From: Campylobacteraceae bacterium
Lineage (GTDB): Bacteria > Campylobacterota > Campylobacteria > Campylobacterales > Sulfurovaceae
Direction of reading: 5' to 3'
Assembly: GCA_027081065.1 (NCBI GenBank)
Contig: JALWLW010000011.1
Location: forward strand, 1-26,067
Length of the DNA: 26,067 nucleotides
The notes under the pieces are model-generated. The model was not told where the DNA came from and searched no databases. It saw only the letters and a program-made list of their open reading frames with translations. Shown piece after piece: positions 1-6,315 of this stretch. The position numbers and the translations under genes are program-made. The number at the start of each line of letters is the position of its first letter. The first letter of the stretch is position 1.

Positions 1-91
1 CAAGAATTCCGTTTGCATTCCATTTTGATAAAATTTTTGGTAAATTTTATTAGTTAAAGTTTTTATTTAATTTTTTTAAAAAAAATATATC

Positions 92-463
92 TTAATCTTT
101 AAAAATTACAATATCATAATTACTGGTTGTTACAACTGCTTTATGTGATGGAACTGAACCATTACGATTCACTTTTGAAAGTTCTTCACGTAAATCTTTA
201 ATTTCATTATTCATTGCATCCATCTGCTCTTTAAGCTTTAAAATAACATCAACCCCTGCTAAATTAATTCCCATTTTTCGTGTTAACTGTAAAACAAATT
301 TAATCTTATCTATATCACGTTGTGAATAGAGTCGCATACGCCCTTGTGTCCGTGAAGGACAAATAAGTCCTTCTTTTTCATATTGACGTAAAGTTTGAGG
401 GTGAATATCTAAAATCGTTGCTACTACAGAAATAAGATATACAGGTTCATCATAACTATGCAT
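92..463 (-). CDS. hspR: HspR, MerR-family heat-shock repressor
   Basis: This 123-residue protein has an N-terminal MerR-type winged helix-turn-helix (about residues 9-75) with the HspR hallmark HPQTLRQYEKEGLI followed by RTQGRMRLYS. A coiled-coil-like segment (about 76-98) precedes a basic and hydrophobic tail. HspR represses chaperone operons and typically uses DnaK or CbpA as co-repressor, so that titration by unfolded protein relieves repression; this is family knowledge. The gene follows cbpA with 3 bases between them. Its Shine-Dalgarno GAGGAG lies in the last two Glu codons of cbpA, so the two are translationally close and surely co-transcribed. A HAIR-like operator in the cbpA promoter implies autoregulation. 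The length and order match the cbpA-hspR pair of Helicobacter and Campylobacter. Confidence 0.93.
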   Translation of the reverse strand: MHSYDEPVYLISVVATILDIHPQTLRQYEKEGLICPSRTQGRMRLYSQRDIDKIKFVLQLTRKMGINLAGVDVILKLKEQMDAMNNEIKDLREELSKVNRNGSVPSHKAVVTTSNYDIVIFKD

Positions 464-466
464 TGA

Positions 467-1333
467 CTACTCCTCTGAAGTAATTTCACCTGATGGCAAT
501 TTCTCTTTTAACATCTCTTTTAACTCTGGATCTAAAGTATCTACATCAGGTAAAACAATATTTGCAGTTAAATAAAGATTACCAGATAAAGAAGTTTTTC
601 TATCAATAACCCCTTTGCCTTTAACTCTAAACTTTTGTCCAGACTTTGTATTGCTAGGAACTTTAATCGTAATAGGGTCATGAAGCGAAGTTTTAATGGT
701 TACTTTTCCACCAAATAAAGCTTCTTTTAATGGAACATCCATCGTTGTATAAAGGTCATTACCCTCTCTTGTAAAAGTAGGAGAAGGAGAGACTTCTACT
801 TTAATAAGCAAGTCACCCTTTTGTCCTCCCATGCCAGCATGCCCTTTACCTCTTACTCTTAAGGTCTCACCACTTTTAATACCAGCTGGGATTTTAATAT
901 CAAAACTATCAGCACTAATGGAAACATGATGTTTTCCTCCAAGAACAGAGACAGCAAAAGGAACAATAATGGTTGTTTTTTGATCTAAGTCCATGGAGTT
1001 TCCACCAAATCCTCCACCAAATCCTCCAGCTCCTCCTCCAAAAATATTTTTAAGAAGTTCATCAAGGTCTACATTACCACCTCTATTTTGTGCGAAGTCA
1101 TGAAAGTTTTGTCCACCAAAAATCTGATCACCATACATGTCGTACTCATCTTTTTTCTTCTTATCTGAGAGAACTTCATATGCTGCGTTAATCTCTTTAA
1201 ATTTATCAACAGCTGATTCGTCTTTATTTACATCAGGATGATACTTACGTGCCAACTTTCTATAAGCCTTTTTAATCTCATCTGCACTTGCGTTCTCACT
1301 TATACCTAAAGTTTCATATAAACTTTTTGCCAT
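467..1333 (-). CDS. cbpA: CbpA, DnaJ-type co-chaperone without zinc finger
   Basis: This 288-residue Hsp40 protein has an N-terminal J domain (about residues 4-68) with the HPD tripeptide at 32-34 that stimulates DnaK ATPase activity. A Gly/Phe-rich linker (about 70-112, with [10 protein letters not shown]) leads into a two-lobe C-terminal substrate-binding region (about 118-275). The CXXCXGXG zinc repeats of true DnaJ are absent, which makes it the CbpA type. It would deliver substrates to DnaK and, next to hspR, probably modulates the repressor. The start is supported by an AAGG Shine-Dalgarno about 9 bases upstream and by a near-consensus promoter. It is the first gene of the cbpA-hspR operon. 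Confidence 0.95.
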   Translation of the reverse strand: MAKSLYETLGISENASADEIKKAYRKLARKYHPDVNKDESAVDKFKEINAAYEVLSDKKKKDEYDMYGDQIFGGQNFHDFAQNRGGNVDLDELLKNIFGGGAGGFGGGFGGNSMDLDQKTTIIVPFAVSVLGGKHHVSISADSFDIKIPAGIKSGETLRVRGKGHAGMGGQKGDLLIKVEVSPSPTFTREGNDLYTTMDVPLKEALFGGKVTIKTSLHDPITIKVPSNTKSGQKFRVKGKGVIDRKTSLSGNLYLTANIVLPDVDTLDPELKEMLKEKLPSGEITSEE

Positions 1334-1363
1334 TTTTTTACCTTGTTCTTTAATATTGAAATA

Positions 1364-1393
1364 ATTATATCAAAAACTCTTAGTCTATGTCAA
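1364..1393 (-). promoter_or_regulatory. Sigma-70 promoter of cbpA-hspR
   Basis: Read on the minus strand, a perfect -35 TTGACA (1388-1393) and a perfect -10 TATAAT (1364-1369) are separated by 18 bases, about 30 bases upstream of the cbpA start. The -35 box begins right after the stop codon of the preceding gene. A full -35 box is unusual here; other promoters in the window show only a -10. Confidence 0.85.
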
Positions 1394-1398
1394 TCAAG
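1378..1398 (-). promoter_or_regulatory. HAIR-like HspR operator
   Basis: On the minus strand CTTGATT, seven bases, ACTAAGA lie across the -35 box and spacer of the cbpA promoter. The known HspR-associated inverted repeat is CTTGAGT-N7-ACTCAAG. By hand the match is 6/7 in the first half and 4/7 in the second, with the correct 7-base spacing. Its location on the promoter of the hspR operon makes an autoregulatory operator likely. The call rests on motif similarity only. Confidence 0.55.
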
Positions 1399-1918
1399 GT
1401 TGATTCTTTTCTAAATTATTTAACAACATAAATATCACAATAAAAAGAGGAACTGATAAAAAAGATAAATAAGGAATAAGTTCTAAAGTTTTATTACTAT
1501 TAAGATAAAAAAATCCCAAGACCAAAATAGCATAAGCACTTAAACGATAAAAAGAAAAAGAGGCTTTTGTATCTTTTGTTGTTTTCCAAATAGACCGACG
1601 ACCCTTTTTTAAGGTCACTCGTTCTTCTTTTACAACTTCAACTAAAGTTTTTTCTTCTTCAATCATCTTTACCTCATCATACAATGCATAAGGATCTTCT
1701 AATTTTTCTAATGTATCACGTCCATCATCTGCTACAGCCCCTGCAGCAATAGCATTCGAAACCATATTTTTATAAGATTTCATAGAAGCTAATACAATTA
1801 AAGAAGAAGAGAGAAAAGCAACTTGTGAATTAATTAACCAAACTTGACCTTTCCACATATATACAATAAGAGCCAAACCTAAGTCAACTAAAAATAAAGC
1901 CAAAAGAACTTTTTTCAT
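1394..1918 (-). CDS. Conserved four-helix membrane protein of unknown function
   Basis: I do not recognise a named family. The 174-residue protein shows two hydrophobic segments at the N-terminus (about 3-21 and 27-45) and two at the C-terminus (about 125-140 and 146-165). Between them lies a charged cytosolic-type region (about 50-120), rich in Glu and Lys with a basic patch KKGRRS near 104. Its start overlaps the stop of the upstream AtpZ-like gene as TAATG, so the two are translationally coupled and probably act together at the membrane. Its own stop abuts the -35 box of cbpA. A link to ATP synthase assembly or ion supply would be a guess from the neighbour only. Confidence 0.75.
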   Translation of the reverse strand: MKKVLLALFLVDLGLALIVYMWKGQVWLINSQVAFLSSSLIVLASMKSYKNMVSNAIAAGAVADDGRDTLEKLEDPYALYDEVKMIEEEKTLVEVVKEERVTLKKGRRSIWKTTKDTKASFSFYRLSAYAILVLGFFYLNSNKTLELIPYLSFLSVPLFIVIFMLLNNLEKNQP

Positions 1919-2220
1919 TAATATTTGTCATCCTCATCATCTGAATTATCATATTTATGATGTCTATAACGTGGATCATCTGCTAATTCATCTAACGATT
2001 TTTTTTGTTTTTCATAAGCCTTATAGACATTTAAGATCGCTGCAGCAATACCCCAAAATACTCCAAGCCAAAGCAACCAAGGTATCTCAAAAAAATTCTT
2101 CATTAACAATCCTAATCCTACACCAATAAGAATTGCAACTACCATAGAAATACCCAAACTAAGCCCATCAGCAGCTGAAACAATTTTTTTTAGTTTGGGC
2201 TCTTTTTCATCATTTGACAT
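1918..2220 (-). CDS. AtpZ/AtpI-family ATP synthase-associated membrane protein
   Basis: This 100-residue protein has a charged N-terminus (1-15), two transmembrane helices (about 22-42 and 47-67), and a Lys-rich then Asp/Glu-rich hydrophilic tail. The motif around residues 15-40 (SAADGLSLGISMVVAILIGV, followed by a Gly-Leu-rich helix) resembles the AtpZ/AtpI group of small F1Fo-ATPase-associated proteins. These help c-ring assembly or act as Mg2+/Ca2+ transporters in some bacteria. No other ATP synthase gene is present, so it lies away from the main atp operon. The start has an AAGGA Shine-Dalgarno and a -10 TATAAT about 29 bases upstream. The family call rests on topology and motif, not a database hit. 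Confidence 0.72.
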   Translation of the reverse strand: MSNDEKEPKLKKIVSAADGLSLGISMVVAILIGVGLGLLMKNFFEIPWLLWLGVFWGIAAAILNVYKAYEKQKKSLDELADDPRYRHHKYDNSDDEDDKY

Positions 2221-2248
2221 TCAATTTCCTTTGTCATATTATAAAAGA

Positions 2249-2254
2249 ATTATA
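2249..2254 (-). promoter_or_regulatory. -10 box of the AtpZ-like operon
   Basis: Minus-strand TATAAT within the longer string ATTTAGCTATAATT, about 29 bases before the start codon, with no recognisable -35. The same string occurs upstream of mtnN. T-rich regions with only an extended -10 are typical of Campylobacterota sigma-70 promoters. Confidence 0.6.
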
Positions 2255-2286
2255 GCTAAATTTAAAAAAAGCAATGAAATATATGA

Positions 2287-3075
2287 TTAAATATCATCTC
2301 GTTCCCAACGCTTAGGGTCTAAAAATGTATCATCATGTATATGTTTAAATGATGCACGTATCATTTTAAAAACGCGAGAATTCTCTTGTTCCAGATTTTT
2401 CAACCATACTTTAGTACTCGCCCTTGCATGAGGCATTTTTACCTCTTTAAGCATCGCTGGACAAGCTTCATCACCTATGGGTTGTAAATTATTATCCTCT
2501 GCAAATGCACGAAGCTGTTTTTCTCGAGCTTCAATAAGAGGTCGAATTAAATGAAACCCACGGTTTGTTTTATAAATAGGAGACATAGCTCTCATTGTTC
2601 CATTGTAAAACATGTTCATAAAGAAACTCTCTACAGAATCATCAAAATGATGTCCTAAAGCAACTTTTGTAAAACCATTATCTTCGGCAAAAGTATATAA
2701 AGCTCCTCTTCGCATCCGAGAAAAATAAGAACAAAAAGAAGAATTTTCACGAATTGCATCATTGGAAATCTCATAAATGTTAGTCTCATACACTGTATGT
2801 TTAATTTCATATTTTTTACAATGTTCAATTAAATCACTATAGTGTTCTCCTGGCATACCATAATTAATAGTACATGCCTCAAACTCAAACTTAAATGGTG
2901 CATGACGCTGAATGTGCTTCATTATGTGAATAAGAGCCAAAGAATCTTTTCCTCCACTCAAACCAACTAACACTTTATCTCCCTCAGAGATAAGTCTAAA
3001 GTTAGCATTGGTTTTACCTGCGACACGAAGAAGCTTTTTACTAATGTTTAATTGTGGGCTTATTTCTCTACGCAT
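2287..3075 (-). CDS. TtcA/TilS-like PP-loop ATPase, probable tRNA thiolation enzyme
   Basis: This 262-residue protein has an N-terminal PP-loop ATP pyrophosphatase domain with the SGGKDS signature at residues 40-45 and the downstream GHHFDDSVESFFMNMFYNG block typical of TtcA. TtcA makes 2-thiocytidine at tRNA position 32 using a [4Fe-4S] cluster held by CXXC motifs. Here the two motifs are degenerate. The first reads FCSYFSRMRRG, with Cys115 kept but the second Cys replaced by Phe118. The second reads DEACP, with only Cys205. It may therefore bind its cluster differently or have a different substrate. The start overlaps the mtnN stop as TAATG and has no strong Shine-Dalgarno of its own, which suggests translational coupling. 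Confidence 0.8.
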   Translation of the reverse strand: MRREISPQLNISKKLLRVAGKTNANFRLISEGDKVLVGLSGGKDSLALIHIMKHIQRHAPFKFEFEACTINYGMPGEHYSDLIEHCKKYEIKHTVYETNIYEISNDAIRENSSFCSYFSRMRRGALYTFAEDNGFTKVALGHHFDDSVESFFMNMFYNGTMRAMSPIYKTNRGFHLIRPLIEAREKQLRAFAEDNNLQPIGDEACPAMLKEVKMPHARASTKVWLKNLEQENSRVFKMIRASFKHIHDDTFLDPKRWERDDI

Positions 3076-3767
3076 TAATCTATTTTTTCAACCATATTCA
3101 AAATAAAATTTGCTGAAATTTTTGCTGAACCCACCATAAATTCATCAAAGTCCATTCCAGCATCATCATTTGCTGTATCGGAGATGGCTCTTAATATAAA
3201 AAATGAGATATTCAAGGCATCACAAACTACAGCTACCGAAGCCCCTTCCATTTCTAAAGCATCAGCCCCAAAATTTTTAGCAATAAACTCTTTACGCTCA
3301 TTAGATGCTACAAATTGATCACCTGTCGCAATCGTTCCTTCTATTAAATTTAAGCCATTTTCTTGGGCTACTATTTTAGCAATTTCACGTAACTCTTTAT
3401 CTGTCTGAACAAATTTATCTCCCTCAGGAACATAACCAAAGTCATGTCCAAAAATAGAAATATCCAAATCATGCTGACAAAGTTTATCAGCAATCACTAA
3501 ATCACCAATGTTTAAATTAGGATTAATAGCACCTGCCACACCAGAGAAAAGAAGCATATCACACTTAAATTTTTCCAAAAGGCTAACAGCTGTCAAGGAA
3601 GAAAAGACTTTACCTATTTTTGAATAAGCAATAACAAGTTCTTTCCCCTTGTAAGTTGCTTCATAATAAGTATTATTCGCATACTTTACTTCTTTCACAT
3701 TATCAACTTTTTTTAATAATGGTTCTATCTCCTCAGGCATTGCACCCATAATCGCAATTTTATGCAT
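3075..3767 (-). CDS. mtnN: 5'-methylthioadenosine/S-adenosylhomocysteine nucleosidase
   Basis: This 230-residue protein is the usual length of MtnN (Pfs). It cleaves adenine from methylthioadenosine and S-adenosylhomocysteine; Campylobacterota homologues can also act on 6-amino-6-deoxyfutalosine in menaquinone synthesis (family knowledge). Visible are Glu12 in MGAMPEE (general acid region), the FSGVAGAINPNLNIGD glycine-rich segment, the LEMEGA nucleoside-binding motif, and Asp197 in AISDTAND, at the position of the catalytic Asp of the E. coli enzyme. A GAGGA Shine-Dalgarno and a -10 TATAAT precede the start. It is the first gene of a two-gene unit with the PP-loop protein and diverges from the histidine kinase. 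Confidence 0.95.
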   Translation of the reverse strand: MHKIAIMGAMPEEIEPLLKKVDNVKEVKYANNTYYEATYKGKELVIAYSKIGKVFSSLTAVSLLEKFKCDMLLFSGVAGAINPNLNIGDLVIADKLCQHDLDISIFGHDFGYVPEGDKFVQTDKELREIAKIVAQENGLNLIEGTIATGDQFVASNERKEFIAKNFGADALEMEGASVAVVCDALNISFFILRAISDTANDDAGMDFDEFMVGSAKISANFILNMVEKID

Positions 3768-3794
3768 TAAAATTTCCTCATTAATTTTGTTAAA

Positions 3795-3800
3795 ATTATA
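3795..3800 (-). promoter_or_regulatory. -10 box of mtnN
   Basis: Minus-strand TATAAT in the context ATTTAGCTATAATT, 27 bases before the mtnN start. The string matches that upstream of the AtpZ-like gene. No clear -35 is visible. Confidence 0.6.
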
Positions 3801-3821
3801 GCTAAATGATTAAAAAAGTTA

Positions 3822-3827
3822 TATAAT
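3822..3827 (+). promoter_or_regulatory. -10 box of the histidine kinase gene
   Basis: Plus-strand TATAAT, 16 bases before the Shine-Dalgarno and 28 bases before the proposed ATT start. It gives a short leader and supports initiation near 3856 rather than at the internal ATG about 390 bases further on. Confidence 0.5.
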
Positions 3828-3843
3828 ATTACTCAATCTAAAA

Positions 3844-3849
3844 AAGGAG
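3844..3849 (+). promoter_or_regulatory. Shine-Dalgarno that fixes the kinase start at ATT
   Basis: AAGGAG followed by the six bases TTCTCT and then ATT. This is the best ribosome-binding site in the region, and no ATG, GTG or TTG lies within reach in any frame. The codons after the ATT encode a textbook signal peptide, so this site most likely drives initiation at ATT. Confidence 0.7.
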
Positions 3850-3855
3850 TTCTCT

Positions 3856-5757
3856 ATTTATAAACTAATTATATTTCTTTCCTTCTTTTTTTTACAATTT
3901 TCATTTGCTAAAATACTTACTATCAAAGGTGCTGAAAAATATGAGACAACAGATTATTGTACCTATACACTCACTCAAATAGAAACAGAAACCCCTCATG
4001 ACCTGAAGCATCGACAATGGGAAAATAATAAAAATTCTTTTACCTCCTTTAAATATAGTAATAAATCTTACTGGGTTAGAATAAAAATTAAAAATGATAG
4101 CGATACAAAACAAACATATTATTTAAAATCTGAAAATCAATTTACTTATAAAATAGACTATTATTTAACAGAAAATGAAAAAATAATAGAACATATAGAG
4201 GATGGTGTAACCTCTAAAAATCCTAATAGGAAATTTAATACCAACCATATGATTTTTCCTCTTACTATTCAAAAAAATGGTGAAGTAGTCGTCTACTTTA
4301 AAATCAAAAACTATAATAAAATTAATTTAAATCTTGTCCTAGTTTCCCAAGACTATCTAGTCAATTATTATCAAACTTATAATATGCTAGAGGGTATCTT
4401 TTTTGGAGGTATGCTACTCATGCTTCTTTATAACTTATTTCTCTATTTCTTACTACGGGTTCGGGCCTATATCTATTATGTGGGTTATGTATTTTGGTTA
4501 GGTATTTATTTTCTAGGACTTTTTGGATTTTCTCAACGTTATTTTGAATCCTACACCTATCTTTTTTATATCTCTTCTGGTGCATTCTTTATTTTTTTAA
4601 CACTTTTTGTTCAATCTATCTTAGGTCTTAAAGAAAAATTACCCAAAATGCATAAAATATTTAATTACTTTATACTCTACTTTATTATTACCATACTCAT
4701 TAATATCTATGTACTTGAAGCAGAACTATTTTTTTATGCGCAATTACTTTTTAATATATTTTTTACTTTACTTGTAATTTTTGTTATCATGATTATCAGT
4801 GTAACTTACTACTTAGCTTATATTAAACAAGATACCATTGCCAAGTTTTACGCTATTATTTGGTCAACTATTGCCTTTGTAGGTCTACTTTTGCCTCTTC
4901 AATATTTAAATATTGTAATGATTAATATTCATTCGGACTATATCTTTCAATTACTCATATTGATTGAAGCATTATTCTTCTCTTTTATACTCGCATACAA
5001 AATCAATCTTATTGAACGTGAAAAAAAGAAGCAAGAGCATCTATTAGTACAACAAAATAAACTAGCATCCATGGGAGAACTTATTAACATGATTGCCCAC
5101 CAATGGAGACAACCCCTTTCAGAAATTAATGGTGTTGTTTTAAATATGGACATTGACTATAAAAAAGAACAACTTTCTAAAGAAAAGTTTTCTAACTATC
5201 TTGATAACCTTGAGACAACAACAGAATATATGTCTCAAACCATTAATGATTTTCTTAATTATTTTAAACATAACAAAAAATTAGAAAACTTTACAATCTC
5301 TAGCCTTATTGAGGGAACTTTAAACCTTGTCTCTTCTATTCAAAAAGAGCATATTAAAATTAGATATATTCAACATCCAGAAATAACAATTACCTCCTAT
5401 AGGTCAGAACTTATTCAAGCCTTACTCATTCTTATTAATAATGCAATGGATGCTTGTTTACTTAAAAAAGACTATAATAATTCCGAAATTATTATTTTTG
5501 TTGAAGCCACAGAAAAATCTGTAACTATTACTATTACAGATACAGGTTGTGGTATTTCAGATGAGATTATTGATAAAATATATGACCCATACTTTACAAC
5601 TAAACATGAATCTAAAGGAACAGGACTTGGTTTGTACATCTTAAAGATGTTAATAGAACAAACAATCCAAGGAACAATAGAAATTTCCAGTACCAAAGAA
5701 GCTACAAAATGTAGCATAACAATTCCAAAAAGTGTGAAATATTCAAACACATTTTAA
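3856..5757 (+). CDS. 7TMR-DISM sensor histidine kinase with probable ATT start
   Basis: From the ATT at 3856 the frame encodes 633 residues. A signal peptide (1-18) ends SFA|K. An extracytoplasmic 7TMR-DISMED2-like domain (about 20-165) contains the typical YWVRIKIKN strand. Seven transmembrane helices run from about 176 to 390. A HisKA domain carries the phospho-acceptor His415 in IAHQWRQPL, and the HATPase domain has the N-box Asn528-Asn529, the G1 box DTGCG (562-566) and the G2 box GTGLGLY (588-594). It would sense an envelope or carbohydrate-like ligand and phosphorylate an unlinked response regulator, since none is adjacent. The first in-frame ATG (4249) is residue 132 and would remove the signal peptide and most of the sensor domain. 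The frame is intact with no internal stop. The start codon could instead be a mutated ATG. Confidence 0.85.
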   Translation: MYKLIIFLSFFFLQFSFAKILTIKGAEKYETTDYCTYTLTQIETETPHDLKHRQWENNKNSFTSFKYSNKSYWVRIKIKNDSDTKQTYYLKSENQFTYKIDYYLTENEKIIEHIEDGVTSKNPNRKFNTNHMIFPLTIQKNGEVVVYFKIKNYNKINLNLVLVSQDYLVNYYQTYNMLEGIFFGGMLLMLLYNLFLYFLLRVRAYIYYVGYVFWLGIYFLGLFGFSQRYFESYTYLFYISSGAFFIFLTLFVQSILGLKEKLPKMHKIFNYFILYFIITILINIYVLEAELFFYAQLLFNIFFTLLVIFVIMIISVTYYLAYIKQDTIAKFYAIIWSTIAFVGLLLPLQYLNIVMINIHSDYIFQLLILIEALFFSFILAYKINLIEREKKKQEHLLVQQNKLASMGELINMIAHQWRQPLSEINGVVLNMDIDYKKEQLSKEKFSNYLDNLETTTEYMSQTINDFLNYFKHNKKLENFTISSLIEGTLNLVSSIQKEHIKIRYIQHPEITITSYRSELIQALLILINNAMDACLLKKDYNNSEIIIFVEATEKSVTITITDTGCGISDEIIDKIYDPYFTTKHESKGTGLGLYILKMLIEQTIQGTIEISSTKEATKCSITIPKSVKYSNTF

Positions 5758-5848
5758 GAATACTCTAAGGTTTACGAGTAAATAGGTAACAGTTTTTCAT
5801 TCCCATTCAAACAAATATACATATAACTCTAATTGAACTAAATATAAC

Positions 5849-5854
5849 TATAAT
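5849..5854 (+). promoter_or_regulatory. Possible -10 box of the small lipoprotein gene
   Basis: Plus-strand TATAAT, 38 bases before the lipoprotein start. Other AT-rich hexamers lie nearer (TATTAT at 5871-5876), so the exact promoter is uncertain. Confidence 0.35.
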
Positions 5855-5892
5855 TACTAAAGCTTATAGCTATTATATTTCAAAGGATTGTT

Positions 5893-6033
5893 ATGATGAA
5901 GAAAAGTTTATTGGTTATTTCTATGCTAATATTAACAAACTGTGCAGGAACAATTAAAGTTGCTGAAGAGTCAACTAAAGATTCAGCAACACCACTAAAA
6001 ACCAAAGAAAGTGTCACTAAACCTAAAAACTAA
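5893..6033 (+). CDS. Small lipoprotein, 46 residues
   Basis: A short reading frame begins with two Met codons and then a Lys-Lys and hydrophobic stretch (about residues 3-14), ending in a lipobox LTNC with the lipidated Cys at residue 17. The predicted mature part is about 30 residues, hydrophilic and rich in Lys, Thr and Ser, and would be anchored to the inner or outer membrane. An AAGGA Shine-Dalgarno lies 6 bases before the first ATG. Asn just before the Cys is uncommon but allowed in lipoboxes. I do not recognise a family; size and design recall entericidin-type small lipoproteins. It ends 8 bases from the stop of the convergent 55-residue gene. Confidence 0.65.
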   Translation: MMKKSLLVISMLILTNCAGTIKVAEESTKDSATPLKTKESVTKPKN

Positions 6034-6041
6034 AAGTATAG

Positions 6042-6209
6042 TTAAGCTTGTTTTCTATATTTAATACCATCAATATCAACAGTAAATTCTGTTGGTATCG
6101 TATAATCATTTGCATTCATCGTTTCATATTTTTCTTGAATTTCAAATCCTACAGATATAGTCAATACTAATAATAAACCTAAAATTATTCCAAAAATTGT
6201 TTGTTTCAT
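6042..6209 (-). CDS. Small single-span membrane or exported protein, 55 residues
   Basis: This minus-strand frame encodes MKQTIFGIILGLLLVLTISV at the N-terminus, a clear transmembrane helix or uncleaved signal anchor. About 33 polar residues follow (with YTIPTEFTVDIDGIKYRK), which probably lie in the periplasm. The ribosome-binding site is weak (GCGAG 8 bases upstream). It lies 106 bases downstream of the cusA stop in the same direction, so it could be the last gene of that transcript or have its own promoter in the AT-rich gap. I recognise no family. The evidence is an intact frame with a well-formed membrane helix and sensible codon use. Confidence 0.55.
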   Translation of the reverse strand: MKQTIFGIILGLLLVLTISVGFEIQEKYETMNANDYTIPTEFTVDIDGIKYRKQA

Positions 6210-6278
6210 ATAATTTACTCGCTTTATGTTTAAATATATGTAATAATAACAAGTAAATATTTAATGTAAAGTTAAAAC

Positions 6279-6298
6279 AATATTAAATATTTAATATT
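6279..6298. repeat. Perfect 20-base AT-only palindrome
   Basis: AATATTAAATATTTAATATT reads the same on both strands. It lies 17 bases after the cusA stop codon, in the gap before the 55-residue gene. A related AAATATTTAA core occurs about 30 bases away (near 6255-6264). With no GC pairs it would be a poor terminator; it could be a protein-binding site or chance in very AT-rich DNA. Confidence 0.5.
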
Positions 6299-6315
6299 AA
6301 TAAAAAGTAATAAAA

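Noticed and set aside
1..91. Possible start of a minus-strand gene at the left edge (ATG at 21-23 or 16-18)
   Set aside because: Only a handful of codons are visible and no Shine-Dalgarno is present, so it cannot be supported.
3901..4113. Minus-strand 70-residue frame
   Set aside because: It lies opposite the kinase sensor domain, has no ribosome-binding site and a low-complexity sequence.
4249..5757. Histidine kinase starting at the ATG at 4249 (502 residues)
   Set aside because: It lacks a Shine-Dalgarno and removes the signal peptide and most of the sensor domain, both of which are encoded in frame upstream.
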